The notes under the pieces: generated by a model
The model's input: only the letters and a program-made list of their open reading frames with translations
Database searches by the model: none
What the model was told of the DNA's origin: nothing
Program-made: the position numbers and the translations under genes
Origin: a virus
Reading direction: 5' to 3' (one strand)
Virus record (IMG/VR): IMGVR_UViG_3300046007_012096
Location: 1 to 23,437 of that record
Length of the DNA stretch: 23,437 nt
In this document: one piece after another, positions 6,186 to 14,760 of the stretch
Position numbering within the stretch: position 1 is the stretch's first letter
Layout: each line of letters begins with the position of its first letter

Positions 6186-8101
6186 GCGAGCCCCTTCAGT
6201 CGCCGATACTCTTCAAGCGTGAGGTCGCCATCCTCGCCTTCGAGTAGCGGTTCTCCCAACATCGCACGAACCTCGTTCACGCGCAGCACCTTCGCTCCCG
6301 CCTTGCGCGGCTCTGCGCCCGGCGGAAGCTCATCCTCAGCACCCACACGACCGCCCATTCCGCCTTTGATGCCGAAGCCTGCCCCCTCTGGCGAGGCGCC
6401 ATTGTCGCCGCCCGGCGGTGCTCCGGCCATGTCGCCACCGAACATCGACGACTGCTGCGCCTCCTTGTCCTTCTGCTCGCGCTTGATGCGATCCCATTCC
6501 GCGCGCGGGTCGATGCGAACGACGCGCGAAGCGAGATCCGCGCCGCTCTCCTGCGAAAGAAGCCCACCGGCAACGAGCTGAGAAAGCGTAGTCGCGGTCT
6601 GCTGCTGATCCTGCGCAGTCGGCAAGAAGTAGTCGCCCCAGTCGAAGGTGATGCGATTGCTGTGCCCTGGGTTCTGCTCGACAAAGGCATCCTCCTTCTC
6701 GCCAGTCGGATTTCCCGTCTCATCGAGCACGTCTTGTCGTTCGAGCCGCGGAGGGAGATCGAGCACGTACTGCTCCTCAACAATCTCTCCGTTCTCGCTC
6801 TCGCGAATTACCGGGTTCGCGTTCGCGTTGCGCGACGACTTGAGCATCTGCGTAAGCAAGTCGAGCAAGCCGCGCTCGTACTGCTCGCGGAGGATGTCCG
6901 CCTTGCCGAGCATCGGCGCGTAGACGACCTTCAACGCCACCGAGGATGTACCCGCCGCGCCAATCTGGTTCGGGTCGGGCACGACGCACTGCGCGACTTC
7001 GAGAGTGCTCTCGCGCATCTTCGAGAACAACTGCGTACCGACCTGAACGCTGGAGCCTTGCAACTCCATGTAGTGCGCATCGCCAGACTGCCCAACGACA
7101 AGCGCGTTGTCGGTGCCCTTTCGCAAGCCCGTGCGCTCGATGATGTCGGGATCGAGCTTGAGCACGAGCGTCGGGTCGAGGTTCAGCGTCGTGCCGCGAA
7201 TGAGCGTGCTGTGCAGCAAGTCGATCGAGTCGAAGTTCTCGTAGAGGCCTTCGTAGTCGGCGTTGCCGTCGATGCTCTCAGGATTCTCCGTCGGGAGGTT
7301 CTGAATCCACACGAAGTGGCAGAAACCGTCGTTGTGAACGTGAGAGGCTTCCTCGTCGATCTGCCACTCTGGATCGACCGCCTGATCGAAGCGCACTTCC
7401 TTGTAAGTGATGTCCGCCTGCTTGGTCCAGTCACGACGGAACCAGTACCAGTTGGTGAGGAACTTCTGCTTCTGTGGATCCCACTCGTTGCGACTGAACT
7501 TGTAGATCTCGATGACGTGCGCCGGGACGAGGCGGTCGATGTCTTCCCACTCGTGGATGTAGATCGACCGCGGTTGGTGCGCCTGCACAACCGGCTTCCC
7601 CATGTAAAAACGCCATGAGAGCCCGACGCTACCTGTAGAGCCGCCGATCGTTCGCGCACGGATCATCAGCGTGCGCAGCCCGCTCTCGTCCACTAGCGCG
7701 CGGACGAACTCTTCGGCATCGCTATCGCCAGGAACACGGATCGTCGGCCAACGCTGATAGCCGAACACGAGATTGGTGAACGAGTCGACGATAACGCGAG
7801 CGAGGCGATACGGGGCGCTCGGTCGTCGGGAGCGAAGCGGTACGTACCAATCGGTTTGAACACTCGCGAGGTTGGGCTGTCCAAGGAGCGGGTTCCCTTC
7901 CGGAATCGCGCGACCGTCGAAGTCGTGCTTCTTGAAGTCGTGCTGCGTGCAGGAATAGTACGTCGCCTTCCGATCAAGCAGCTTGTAACGATCGGAGTCG
8001 ATCAGCGTACGCGCGCGGAAGTCCGGTCCGAGGGTCGTGTTGTCAATCCCGAACGACGAACCGATCACCAAGTTCGCGCCCATCTGCATCACGTTGCTCA
8101 T
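6182..8101 (-). CDS. Portal protein
   Basis: A 639-residue portal of the SPP1 gp6-like type, the twelve-subunit ring through which DNA enters and leaves the head. The first 150 residues contain the expected pattern P-Y-R-L-A-R-V-I-V-D-S-F-T-N-L-V-F-G, found near the N-terminus of many portals. The middle has wing-type strand patterns, and residues 400-470 hold a long helical stem/crown-like region. The last 100 residues are Gly/Pro/acidic-rich and end in a Leu/Glu-rich motif (L-L-E-G-E-D-G-D-L-T-L-E-E-Y), common at portal C-termini. The length is at the upper end for such portals. It overlaps both neighbours by 4 nt, so translation is coupled. Identity is also supported by the MuF gene next to it. 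Confidence 0.88.
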   Translation of the reverse strand: MSNVMQMGANLVIGSSFGIDNTTLGPDFRARTLIDSDRYKLLDRKATYYSCTQHDFKKHDFDGRAIPEGNPLLGQPNLASVQTDWYVPLRSRRPSAPYRLARVIVDSFTNLVFGYQRWPTIRVPGDSDAEEFVRALVDESGLRTLMIRARTIGGSTGSVGLSWRFYMGKPVVQAHQPRSIYIHEWEDIDRLVPAHVIEIYKFSRNEWDPQKQKFLTNWYWFRRDWTKQADITYKEVRFDQAVDPEWQIDEEASHVHNDGFCHFVWIQNLPTENPESIDGNADYEGLYENFDSIDLLHSTLIRGTTLNLDPTLVLKLDPDIIERTGLRKGTDNALVVGQSGDAHYMELQGSSVQVGTQLFSKMRESTLEVAQCVVPDPNQIGAAGTSSVALKVVYAPMLGKADILREQYERGLLDLLTQMLKSSRNANANPVIRESENGEIVEEQYVLDLPPRLERQDVLDETGNPTGEKEDAFVEQNPGHSNRITFDWGDYFLPTAQDQQQTATTLSQLVAGGLLSQESGADLASRVVRIDPRAEWDRIKREQKDKEAQQSSMFGGDMAGAPPGGDNGASPEGAGFGIKGGMGGRVGAEDELPPGAEPRKAGAKVLRVNEVRAMLGEPLLEGEDGDLTLEEYRRLKGLA

Positions 8102-8349
8102 GCGTTCCTCTTTCGCGCCTGCTCTGCCCTAGCCCTCGCGCTACCCGCGAGCGGCGCCGCCTCCTTCTCCATAACGCGCGGCGCGGGAGGCGTGTACATC
8201 ATCACGCAAGATTCCTGCGTCAAAGGCGACTGCGGAGGCGTCGGGAACGCCTCCGTCTCGTCGACTTCCTTCTCAGTCTGCGACGCCAAAAACTTCAGCA
8301 ATCGCTTCGTGAGCCACGTCGCGGCGCGAACTTTCAGCGAACGAATCAC
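8098..8349 (-). CDS. Hypothetical small basic protein before portal
   Basis: An 83-residue protein with ATGA overlaps at both ends: its start overlaps the previous stop and its stop overlaps the portal start. Residues 2-24 form a strongly basic amphipathic stretch (K-V-R-A-A-T-W-L-T-K-R-L-L-K-F-L). The middle is acidic and Pro-rich, and the end is Ala/Arg-rich. No family recognised. The tight coupling argues that it is really translated; membrane or DNA contact by the N-terminal helix is only a guess. Confidence 0.55.
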   Translation of the reverse strand: MIRSLKVRAATWLTKRLLKFLASQTEKEVDETEAFPTPPQSPLTQESCVMMYTPPAPRVMEKEAAPLAGSARARAEQARKRNA

Positions 8350-8681
8350 GACGGAACAACGCTCACGTCAGCCTGAGTGTCCGCCGCCGGCGCCTGCACA
8401 CGCGCCGCCGTAAGCGCGCGAATGCGTTCCTGCTCCGCCTGCCACGCCGAAATCACGTCCGCCCCCCACGCGATGTCGGCGTACGAACGAACGCCCCACT
8501 TGTCCGCGCCCGCCCAGTCGCCAGGGTTAAGCACGACGCGATGCAGACCGGCGTTCGGCTCCACCAGCATCTCGTCCGCGCCGTTCTTCACCCACTTCTG
8601 CACGCGGCTGCGCACATTGATCGTCTTCCAGGTCTGCTCAACTTCGACGCGGTCAAGCGCGTACTTCATCACGACTTCCAT
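8346..8681 (-). CDS. Hypothetical protein
   Basis: I chose the ATG at 8681, which has GAGGG upstream and lies just past the fiber stop at 8689. A reading from 8702 would overlap the fiber gene without a better site. The 111-residue product has a beta-like start, then W-V-K-N-G-A-D-E-M-L-V-E-P-N-A-G-L-H-R-V, and an Ala/Gln-rich helical second half. No family recognised. It overlaps the next gene by 4 nt. Location between fiber and portal suggests a virion or assembly role. Confidence 0.55.
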   Translation of the reverse strand: MEVVMKYALDRVEVEQTWKTINVRSRVQKWVKNGADEMLVEPNAGLHRVVLNPGDWAGADKWGVRSYADIAWGADVISAWQAEQERIRALTAARVQAPAADTQADVSVVPS

Positions 8682-8688
8682 GGTGCCC

Positions 8689-10680
8689 TCACGTTGCTGC
8701 AAAGTAGGTGATTGATGCGCTGATCACGCTGTTGTTCGCCTGAATGTTTGGTCCAGGCGTGACGTCGACCGCGCCGCCGTGATCGTACCAAACGAGCTGA
8801 ATTGACGATCCGCCGTTGTAGAGAGTGCCCGCGAACCCAGCCAACTTGTTGCCGAAGCCGGTGCCCAAGTAGATATCGATCGGAACCGTGAGCCCGGACG
8901 TACCGCATCCGCTGTCGACCGGGTACGGGAGGCCCGTGATGTCGACGCCTTGCGGCGTGTTAACGATCGCGCCGACGGCGATCGAAAAGCACACGGTGAC
9001 TTCGCGCCCTTTCTTCGTGTAGACCGCTTCGGTGTCCGCGTTAACGATCGCGATCGACGCACCCGCGCCCGTAACCGTAAAGCCCGGCGTCCACGTTCCC
9101 TCTTCGTAGTCGTCGAACAGCTCCGACGTTCCAAGATTCGGCGTGACGCTGAAGTCAACGCCGTAGCCCGCCGTGCCGACCTTGAAGTTGGCCGTGAGCG
9201 GCGTGATGTTTAGCGCCTCGACGTAGAGTTCGCTTCCGTCGCGCCAGACATGACCGGTGACCGGAACTGCCGGAGCGACGCCCGTCTCAAAGAACATCGA
9301 ACCATGCGTCGCCGTCGACGGGCCAACGTGCACGTTGGCGCGCGGGTTCGGCTCGTACATGCCGAACGCCGACGTTCCCTGGTAGTAGTTCGCGCACGTC
9401 GGATCTTCCTGCGCGACGCCGATGCGCGCGTTGCTCGTGATCAACGCGCCGTTCTGCTCGATCCGAAGCCCGAAGTAATCCGTGATCGTCCCGCTACCAG
9501 CTGACACGACGCGCACGCCCACGACGGTTCCCGCAGTACCGTTCGATACCGATGTGCGGAACAAACCTCCGTACATTGATCCGACGTTGTGACCTGTGCG
9601 CGGGTTTGCCACCGACGCGTCGATGCCAATTAGCGTGCCCGTCGACGCTGACACGATCGCAGAACCGGTGATCTGCGCGGCTGTCAAAATGCCCACATAC
9701 GTCGACGTCGTCGAAAGATCCGCCGCGTACGAACGCGCCGCGACCGAGTACATGCCGTAAACGGTGTAGTTCGATCCCGCTTGCGATGCCGTCGCTCGCG
9801 GAACCGAATACATACCGATCGTGGACCAACTTCCCGCGATCGCGCTCCCGTCGAATGCCTGGTTCAACGACATTCCGACCGTGAGTTCTAACGGCGTCGC
9901 GATTGAGTACGACGTCAGCGCGCCGATAGAAAGACCAGTCGTAATACGCGCCCGCAACGCGTTCGCATACTCAACGACCGTTCCCGATGGCACACCGATA
10001 AACGCGCACCCCGCCGTGTCGAACGAGCCGCGTGGAGACGACGTGCCCGCACCAACACTTAGCGCCGACGTAAACTCCGCCGACGTTCCAACCGTGTCAG
10101 CGATTTTGATGATCGTGTACTGAAAGTTCGCGCCGGGACCGATCGTAGCAGCCGAAAGCACTTCGCCAGCCACGTAGTTGATGCCGCGCTTGCGCAAGAA
10201 CACAGTGATGACCGACGTGCCAAAGACCACGATGTCGGCCGTGGCACCCGTACCGCTTCCGCCAGTAAGAGGAACGTTGATGTAATTGCCGTTCGTGTAT
10301 CCAACGCCGCTGTTGGTCAACGAACCCGCGTCGATCGCACCGCCAATACGCGAGATCGGGCTATCCGTCAGCGCCGTCGGGCTGCTCCACATCGGGATAA
10401 CATCCGTTGTGCCGCCGCCTCCAATTCCGCCGCCTCCGCCCGCAGCGAGCCATCGTCCTGGGTTGCCGACGAGAATGTCGTTAGGCTTGATCACCGTCGT
10501 GCCGTTATCGACCGCCAGCGACGCCGTATCGAAGGCGAACGTCCCGAGGCCCGTCACGGTCGCCGTGATGCCTTGGCCGAACATCGCCGAGGGAGCAACT
10601 GCGCGCAGGCCCGCAGCGGTCGCTACGCCAGAAATAAGCGGTCGTGCGACCGCGCCCGCCGGAAGACTCAGGTAGCTCAT
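8689..10680 (-). CDS. Fiber or receptor-binding protein
   Basis: A 663-residue Gly/Thr/Ser/Ala-rich protein with fiber traits. Residues 1-80 look like a short attachment domain. Residues 81-90 are a glycine hinge (G-G-G-G-G-I-G-G-G-G). Residues 100-520 are repetitive beta-type sequence with several G-M-Y-S-V and G-x-x-x-G elements. The segment D-D-Y-E-E-G-T-W-T-P at 523-532, followed by a Y-T-K-K-G-R-E-V-T-V strand at 562-571, is a pattern very common near the C-terminus of phage tail fibers and spikes. The role is probably host-surface recognition. It lies between the terminase and portal blocks, not with tail genes, so a head fiber is an alternative. The ATG at 10680 has an AGGA site. No lyase or hydrolase motif is visible. 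Confidence 0.72.
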   Translation of the reverse strand: MSYLSLPAGAVARPLISGVATAAGLRAVAPSAMFGQGITATVTGLGTFAFDTASLAVDNGTTVIKPNDILVGNPGRWLAAGGGGGIGGGGTTDVIPMWSSPTALTDSPISRIGGAIDAGSLTNSGVGYTNGNYINVPLTGGSGTGATADIVVFGTSVITVFLRKRGINYVAGEVLSAATIGPGANFQYTIIKIADTVGTSAEFTSALSVGAGTSSPRGSFDTAGCAFIGVPSGTVVEYANALRARITTGLSIGALTSYSIATPLELTVGMSLNQAFDGSAIAGSWSTIGMYSVPRATASQAGSNYTVYGMYSVAARSYAADLSTTSTYVGILTAAQITGSAIVSASTGTLIGIDASVANPRTGHNVGSMYGGLFRTSVSNGTAGTVVGVRVVSAGSGTITDYFGLRIEQNGALITSNARIGVAQEDPTCANYYQGTSAFGMYEPNPRANVHVGPSTATHGSMFFETGVAPAVPVTGHVWRDGSELYVEALNITPLTANFKVGTAGYGVDFSVTPNLGTSELFDDYEEGTWTPGFTVTGAGASIAIVNADTEAVYTKKGREVTVCFSIAVGAIVNTPQGVDITGLPYPVDSGCGTSGLTVPIDIYLGTGFGNKLAGFAGTLYNGGSSIQLVWYDHGGAVDVTPGPNIQANNSVISASITYFAAT

Positions 10681-10691
10681 GGTCGTCGATC

Positions 10692-10925
10692 CTAGCCCGC
10701 CTGCTGGAGTACCGCGAGCGCCTGCGTCAGCACGAAGGTCAGCTTCGGCTCGAAGTCGCTATTCTCCGGGAAAACGATGCCGCCGGTCAGATTGTTGAGC
10801 GTTCCCTTCGGTCGCCCGAACCACTGGATCGACCGCGACACGGTCGGCAGCGTCGTCCAAATGATCTGCACCGTGAAGTTCGGCGCGATCGTCACACATG
10901 CGGCGTAGAGCTGAGCCTGAGTCAT
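10692..10925 (-). CDS. Hypothetical small protein before fiber gene
   Basis: A 77-residue protein ending 11 nt before the fiber start. It has a hydrophobic N-terminal half (A-P-N-F-T-V-Q-I-I-W-T-T-L-P-T-V) and a helical end (L-T-F-V-L-T-Q-A-L-A-V-L-Q-Q-A-G). AGGG lies upstream of the ATG at 10925. No family recognised. Position and spacing suggest it is co-translated with the fiber, perhaps as an assembly helper. Confidence 0.5.
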   Translation of the reverse strand: MTQAQLYAACVTIAPNFTVQIIWTTLPTVSRSIQWFGRPKGTLNNLTGGIVFPENSDFEPKLTFVLTQALAVLQQAG

Positions 10926-10949
10926 GGCGCAACCCTACCCCCTTCCGCG

Positions 10950-11234
10950 TCACGCCGCACGCTTGCGACGAGCCCTCGCCACCGCCGCTCGTCGCTCGTG
11001 CCGATTGCCCTTCGCGCCTTGGAAGAACGGCGACGTGCCCTTCTTCCGAACCACCGCCCAATTCTTCCCGCACACGTCGCAGCCGTAGAGCGTGCTCGTC
11101 CGCAGCGCCTCAACGACCTGCACGGCGTGCTCCGGTCCGAAGTCCTGCGGCCCGAGCATGAGCGGCGTCGGCGCGCCGCAGTAGGGGCACGCCTCACTCG
11201 CCTTCGCCTGACCACCACCGATCATCACGTTCAT
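10950..11234 (-). CDS. Small zinc-ribbon protein
   Basis: Starting at the ATG at 11234, which overlaps the upstream stop (ATGA) and has AAGGGG before it, the product is 94 residues. Two CxxC knuckles (Cys 16/19 in C-P-Y-C-G and Cys 52/55 in C-D-V-C-G) are about 33 residues apart, a typical zinc-ribbon layout. The last 25 residues are very Arg/Lys-rich, so nucleic acid binding is plausible. The reading frame extends upstream to 11429 but that part overlaps the previous gene and looks like shadow sequence. Exact function unknown. Confidence 0.6.
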   Translation of the reverse strand: MNVMIGGGQAKASEACPYCGAPTPLMLGPQDFGPEHAVQVVEALRTSTLYGCDVCGKNWAVVRKKGTSPFFQGAKGNRHERRAAVARARRKRAA

Positions 11235-11650
11235 TCGTCCAGCCCCTTCCTCGGCACGTATCCGAACACGTCCGCGTGTAGATGCTGCACCGCGAACTTC
11301 TGTATGTGCGACTGAACGTGCCCGCTCGCGCACGTTGTCTGCCACTCCTGCCCGCAGTTGCGGCATCCCATCGTGACCTTCTGCGGCTCCGGCATCCCCG
11401 TATCTGGATCGATGACGCGCGCCGTCCACTTGCCCCAGACGTGTTCATAGCGAGCCGGGGCTCGCCACTCGGTCCAGGTGCTCCGGATCTGCGCATCACG
11501 CGCGCGGTACTCCGCGAGTACCGCGTCGTTCGCCGCCGCCGTCAGCGTCTCCTGCGAAACGCTTGCATCATCGCGCGCCTTCTCGCGCGCGAGCGCCAGA
11601 TACCTCGCTCGCGCATCGCGCGCCTCGGTCCAAAGCGCGATCAAGTCCAT
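11231..11650 (-). CDS. Hypothetical Cys/His-rich protein, possible zinc binder
   Basis: The 139-residue product from the ATG at 11650 has GGAG eight bases upstream; a GTG at 11653 is possible. Residues 1-60 are a charged helix rich in Ala, Arg and Glu. Residues 96-125 hold C-R-N-C-G, a further Cys at 107, and several His (111, 115, 123, 125), which could form a zinc site. It overlaps both neighbours at start and stop codons. No family recognised. Two adjacent small Cys-rich proteins in a virion operon are unusual. Confidence 0.55.
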   Translation of the reverse strand: MDLIALWTEARDARARYLALAREKARDDASVSQETLTAAANDAVLAEYRARDAQIRSTWTEWRAPARYEHVWGKWTARVIDPDTGMPEPQKVTMGCRNCGQEWQTTCASGHVQSHIQKFAVQHLHADVFGYVPRKGLDE

Positions 11651-11916
11651 CACGGGTTCTCCGTCTCGTAGATTAGGAGCTGCGCCCGCTGAGCTACTTC
11701 TTCAAGTGGATAACTGCGCAGCACCGCTTCGCGTAGAGCGTCGAACAACTTCTTCGACACAAGCATCTCGCCCTCCGGGATCGCCTGCTTGATCGCCTGC
11801 TTCAGCAACTCGTTCTCCTTCGCAATCGCCGCGTTCTGCGTCGTGAGTTGCTGAAGCGCCTCAGCATAGGCGGAGACGACCGAGACGATGGCGTTGTTGA
11901 ATGTCGTAGGTGTCAT
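11650..11916 (-). CDS. Hypothetical small coiled-coil protein
   Basis: An 88-residue protein from the ATG at 11916, which overlaps the upstream stop (ATGA) and has GAGGA before it. Residues 14-45 form a heptad-like helix (A-L-Q-Q-L-T-T-Q-N-A-A-I-A-K-E-N-E-L-L-K), a probable coiled coil. The second half is another charged helix. It follows the lytic enzyme gene; a lysis accessory or assembly role is possible, but there is no membrane segment to support a holin or spanin. Confidence 0.5.
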   Translation of the reverse strand: MTPTTFNNAIVSVVSAYAEALQQLTTQNAAIAKENELLKQAIKQAIPEGEMLVSKKLFDALREAVLRSYPLEEVAQRAQLLIYETENP

Positions 11917-12512
11917 GGGTTCCTCGCCAGCTTCAATGACGCACTCGGTACGAATCTTCGCGAGCGCGCCTGATTCCACCGCGCGGTTGCGACAGGTTCC
12001 GGTCGACAGCGGCCGACCGTGTAGGCGCTGATAAGCGTCGCGCCCTTCGCCCCCTTGCCCGCGCACCACATCATCGAATCACGAAGTAGAGCGAGCCCCG
12101 CAGACAGACACTTCCTTCGATCCGCGATCAAGTCCGCCCCCTTCCATCGCTTTGCGACCGGATCGTGCGTTCGTACGAAGCCTTGTCGCGCGCGAACCTG
12201 CATGATGCAGTAGCTCTGCCCGTGGTCGCCGATGCCACCGGGAAGCCCATGATCGATGTCGTACCGGAAGCCGCTGCTCTCAGCGTTCGCCGTCACCATC
12301 ACGAGCGCCAACGTCTCCTGTCGCGTCATGCCCGGCAGCGGCTCTGCTGCCTCGACGACCGCGACCATATCCTCGGCAATCTCCTGCACACGCGCGGTGT
12401 ATTCCGCCTCCGTCTCGTACTTCTTCACACGTTGCGAAGTCGGCGCAAGGGCAAGTAGCATCGCCAACGTCCAGGTAGTCAGTGGTTCCATGCGCGCGAC
12501 TATGACGCGCAC
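11913..12512 (-). CDS. Lytic transglycosylase-like peptidoglycan hydrolase
   Basis: A protein of up to 199 residues with the SLT/lysozyme-like pattern. A-N-A-E-S-S-G-F at 75-82 holds the likely catalytic Glu 78. G-D-H-G-Q-S-Y-C-I-M-Q-V at 95-106 is the Gly-rich strand usually ending in Q-[IV], and S-A-Y-T-V-G-R-C at 162-169 fits the later S/A-x-Y-x-x-G element. Such enzymes cut the glycan strand of peptidoglycan. Residues 8-24 are hydrophobic after Arg residues, so a signal peptide or signal-anchor is possible. The start is uncertain: GTG at 12512 gives a positively charged n-region, ATG at 12491 gives a shorter form. It may act at entry as a virion protein or at lysis; its place among structural genes leaves both open. 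Confidence 0.68.
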   Translation of the reverse strand: MRVIVARMEPLTTWTLAMLLALAPTSQRVKKYETEAEYTARVQEIAEDMVAVVEAAEPLPGMTRQETLALVMVTANAESSGFRYDIDHGLPGGIGDHGQSYCIMQVRARQGFVRTHDPVAKRWKGADLIADRRKCLSAGLALLRDSMMWCAGKGAKGATLISAYTVGRCRPEPVATARWNQARSRRFVPSASLKLARNP

Positions 12513-12553
12513 GGATCCAAAATCCTACCTTGACTGCGTCGACCCGTCGTGCA

Positions 12554-13084
12554 TCAGGCGCTTTGGCTGATAGCGAACCACGCCACGCGCGCGCCCGTCA
12601 TCATGCCGTAAAGCTGCACCGCGATGTATGCGTCGCCTGGGATCGTCGCCTTGGCGGCGCCGTACACCGTCCATCCGCCCTGCGCGTCTTCCTCGCCGAG
12701 CTTATCAAGCACGACGGGCGACGTGATGGGCGCGATGCCGCACGCGAGCGAGTGAAGCTGCGCCGTGTCGCTCGCGATGCGAAGCGAGCCCTCAATGTGC
12801 GGGGCGAACGGGACGATCCGCGCCGCCCAGTGAAGCGTCGGGAAGTCAGGATGCGCGTGGAGCGCGAGCGCGCAGCCGCGCGAGGACTGCATCTGCGCGA
12901 AATGCTCGCCGTCGCCGTAGCAACGCTTCGCCCATCCGGCGAACGCGGAGCGAGGAATCAGATCCGGCTCGACCGGTAGGATCACGACACCGCGCGACTT
13001 CGCGACGGCGACTGCGTTGCCCGTGAGAACCTTGCCCTCCGGCAGCTTCCCTACCGGGTCGTGGATGACGACGAAATCTTTCAT
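12554..13084 (-). CDS. Hypothetical protein downstream of terminase
   Basis: A 176-residue protein with GGAGG upstream of the ATG at 13084 and 23 nt after the terminase. It mixes short strands with Gly/Ala/Pro-rich loops (for example L-H-W-A-A-R-I-V-P-F-A, and a final A-Y-I-A-V-Q-L-Y-G-M-M-T-G-A-R-V-A-W-F-A-I). This suggests a compact beta-sandwich. No catalytic motif and no family recognised. Its position suggests a packaging accessory or virion component; it lacks the features of a small terminase subunit. Confidence 0.55.
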   Translation of the reverse strand: MKDFVVIHDPVGKLPEGKVLTGNAVAVAKSRGVVILPVEPDLIPRSAFAGWAKRCYGDGEHFAQMQSSRGCALALHAHPDFPTLHWAARIVPFAPHIEGSLRIASDTAQLHSLACGIAPITSPVVLDKLGEEDAQGGWTVYGAAKATIPGDAYIAVQLYGMMTGARVAWFAISQSA

Positions 13085-13107
13085 GTGCGGAACCTCCGTC
13101 GCCGACG

Positions 13108-14760
13108 CTACCGCGACATGAAGCTGCTGACAAAGTTTCCGACGTTGTGTTCCCGACGCGCAACACCAGCAGACAATCCCATGTCGCGCGCCTGTTCACG
13201 CGCGAGCCAGCAAGACATGAGGACGTCGCCGACGTGAGCGCCTGGAATGTAGTACACACACTCGTCGATCCATCGCTGAACGGATGGGTGGCATCGCCCT
13301 CCGTTGTCGCACGGGATGCACCACGCGCCGTTCTGGAACTCGATGAACAGACCTTCCACGCCGAACTCCGGGTGCGCCTTCGACCGTCCCGTCGCGTGTG
13401 GCTTGATTGGGATGCTTGCGTTCTGAGCGCGTGCGAACTGAACGATGTAGTCCTGTGCAGCGTTGTTCTCGACGCGCACGATCGACTTGTACGCCTGCGC
13501 CTTCGTGATGAGTTTGCGAACGATCGTCGGCGCATCCCATTGGCCGAACTCAACATCGAGCACGACGCGTCGTCCGTCCTGAAGTTGCTCGAACGTGAAG
13601 ATGCTCGTGAGGTCGTACTGAGCGCCCTTCCCGACCGCGAGGTCAACACCCGTCACGGTGATGTTCGCACCGTTGTAGGTGGATACGAGCGACATACCGC
13701 GCCCGTTCTCTTTGCAGCGCTCGATCCACTCGACCTTGCACCGCGCCGTTGATTCGTCGCGACAGATGCACAAGTAGAGCTGATTGAAGCGGTGCGGCAA
13801 GTGCGTCGTACGAAGCTCCTCGATGTGCTCAGGCGAGTAACGCGCTGGCCAGAGCGGCACCGTTTCCTGGATCACTTCGCCGCGCGCGTTCCTCGGCTCG
13901 TTGTGCGCCGCGAGACGGTAGATCTCGCCCGGTCGTGCGCTGGGTACGATGTCCTCGCTATCGAAGTCGTCGCAGTTCGCGAGCGTGATGTTGCCATCGA
14001 CCGCCATCGTGAGCGTCGGCCATCCCGCGGCTTCCAGCTTGTAGGTGAGGTCTTCCGGGTGCCATGGCGTGTTCGTGACGACGATGCGCCCGTTGTGCGG
14101 ATCGATACGCGAAAGGACCGACGAGTCGAACCAGTCGTGCACCTTCTGCAATCCCGACTGCGTGCTTGTGTTCTCGCGATCCAAGATGTCGTCGACCACG
14201 ATCCACGACAAACGAGCGCCCGCGATCGCGCCGTCGATGCCTACGCCGATGAGCGATGCGTCACGGATGCCGGGTGGGCGGTCAATGGTGATCTCGCTCT
14301 GGGTCCACGAGTCAGTCTTTCTCGTCGACTTCTTGAGATTCGGGAACACTAGGCGCAGCTCGGCGCTCAACTCGATCGTGTCGCGAACCATGCTGAGCGG
14401 TTTCGTCGCCTGCGACTGCGTCGCCGAAACGATCGCGCCTCGTGACGAAGGGTTCAGGCCCATGAAGAACATCGTGAGCGCTGCCATCGTGAACGTCTTC
14501 GACGTGCCGACCGGCATCCGGATCACGCACCTCGGGTACTTCAACACGAAGTCGAAGAGCACTCGTTGATGCGGCGCGCAGTCGAGTTCTTCACGCGTCG
14601 TCTCGTGTCGCATCACCGTCGCGAAGAAGACCTTCGGGTCGACGCGCGATCGCTCGACGCGCTCAAGCAAGTTGGTCGCGAGGTCTTCCATCTCGCGAAC
14701 GCTTCTCGCGTCCAGGTTATTTCCTGCGATTACCTGCTGAAGTCGCTCACCGCTGATCAT
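13108..14760 (-). CDS. terL: Terminase large subunit
   Basis: The packaging motor: an N-terminal ATPase that pumps DNA through the portal and a C-terminal RNase H-fold nuclease that cuts concatemers. I place the start at the ATG at 14760, which has GGAG at ideal spacing; a GTG at 14847 would add 29 residues without a good site. The product is 550 residues. Walker A is R-M-P-V-G-T-S-K-T (81-89), a shifted form with Lys late in the loop. Walker B is W-I-V-V-D-D (186-191). The coupling motif is T-N-T-P-W-H (229-234). Nuclease acidic residues fit G-V-D-L-A-V-G (Asp 373), R-V-E-N-N (Glu 431) and H-V-G-D-V (Asp 512). It is the first gene of the minus-strand operon. No small terminase is recognised in the window. 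Confidence 0.92.
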   Translation of the reverse strand: MISGERLQQVIAGNNLDARSVREMEDLATNLLERVERSRVDPKVFFATVMRHETTREELDCAPHQRVLFDFVLKYPRCVIRMPVGTSKTFTMAALTMFFMGLNPSSRGAIVSATQSQATKPLSMVRDTIELSAELRLVFPNLKKSTRKTDSWTQSEITIDRPPGIRDASLIGVGIDGAIAGARLSWIVVDDILDRENTSTQSGLQKVHDWFDSSVLSRIDPHNGRIVVTNTPWHPEDLTYKLEAAGWPTLTMAVDGNITLANCDDFDSEDIVPSARPGEIYRLAAHNEPRNARGEVIQETVPLWPARYSPEHIEELRTTHLPHRFNQLYLCICRDESTARCKVEWIERCKENGRGMSLVSTYNGANITVTGVDLAVGKGAQYDLTSIFTFEQLQDGRRVVLDVEFGQWDAPTIVRKLITKAQAYKSIVRVENNAAQDYIVQFARAQNASIPIKPHATGRSKAHPEFGVEGLFIEFQNGAWCIPCDNGGRCHPSVQRWIDECVYYIPGAHVGDVLMSCWLAREQARDMGLSAGVARREHNVGNFVSSFMSR

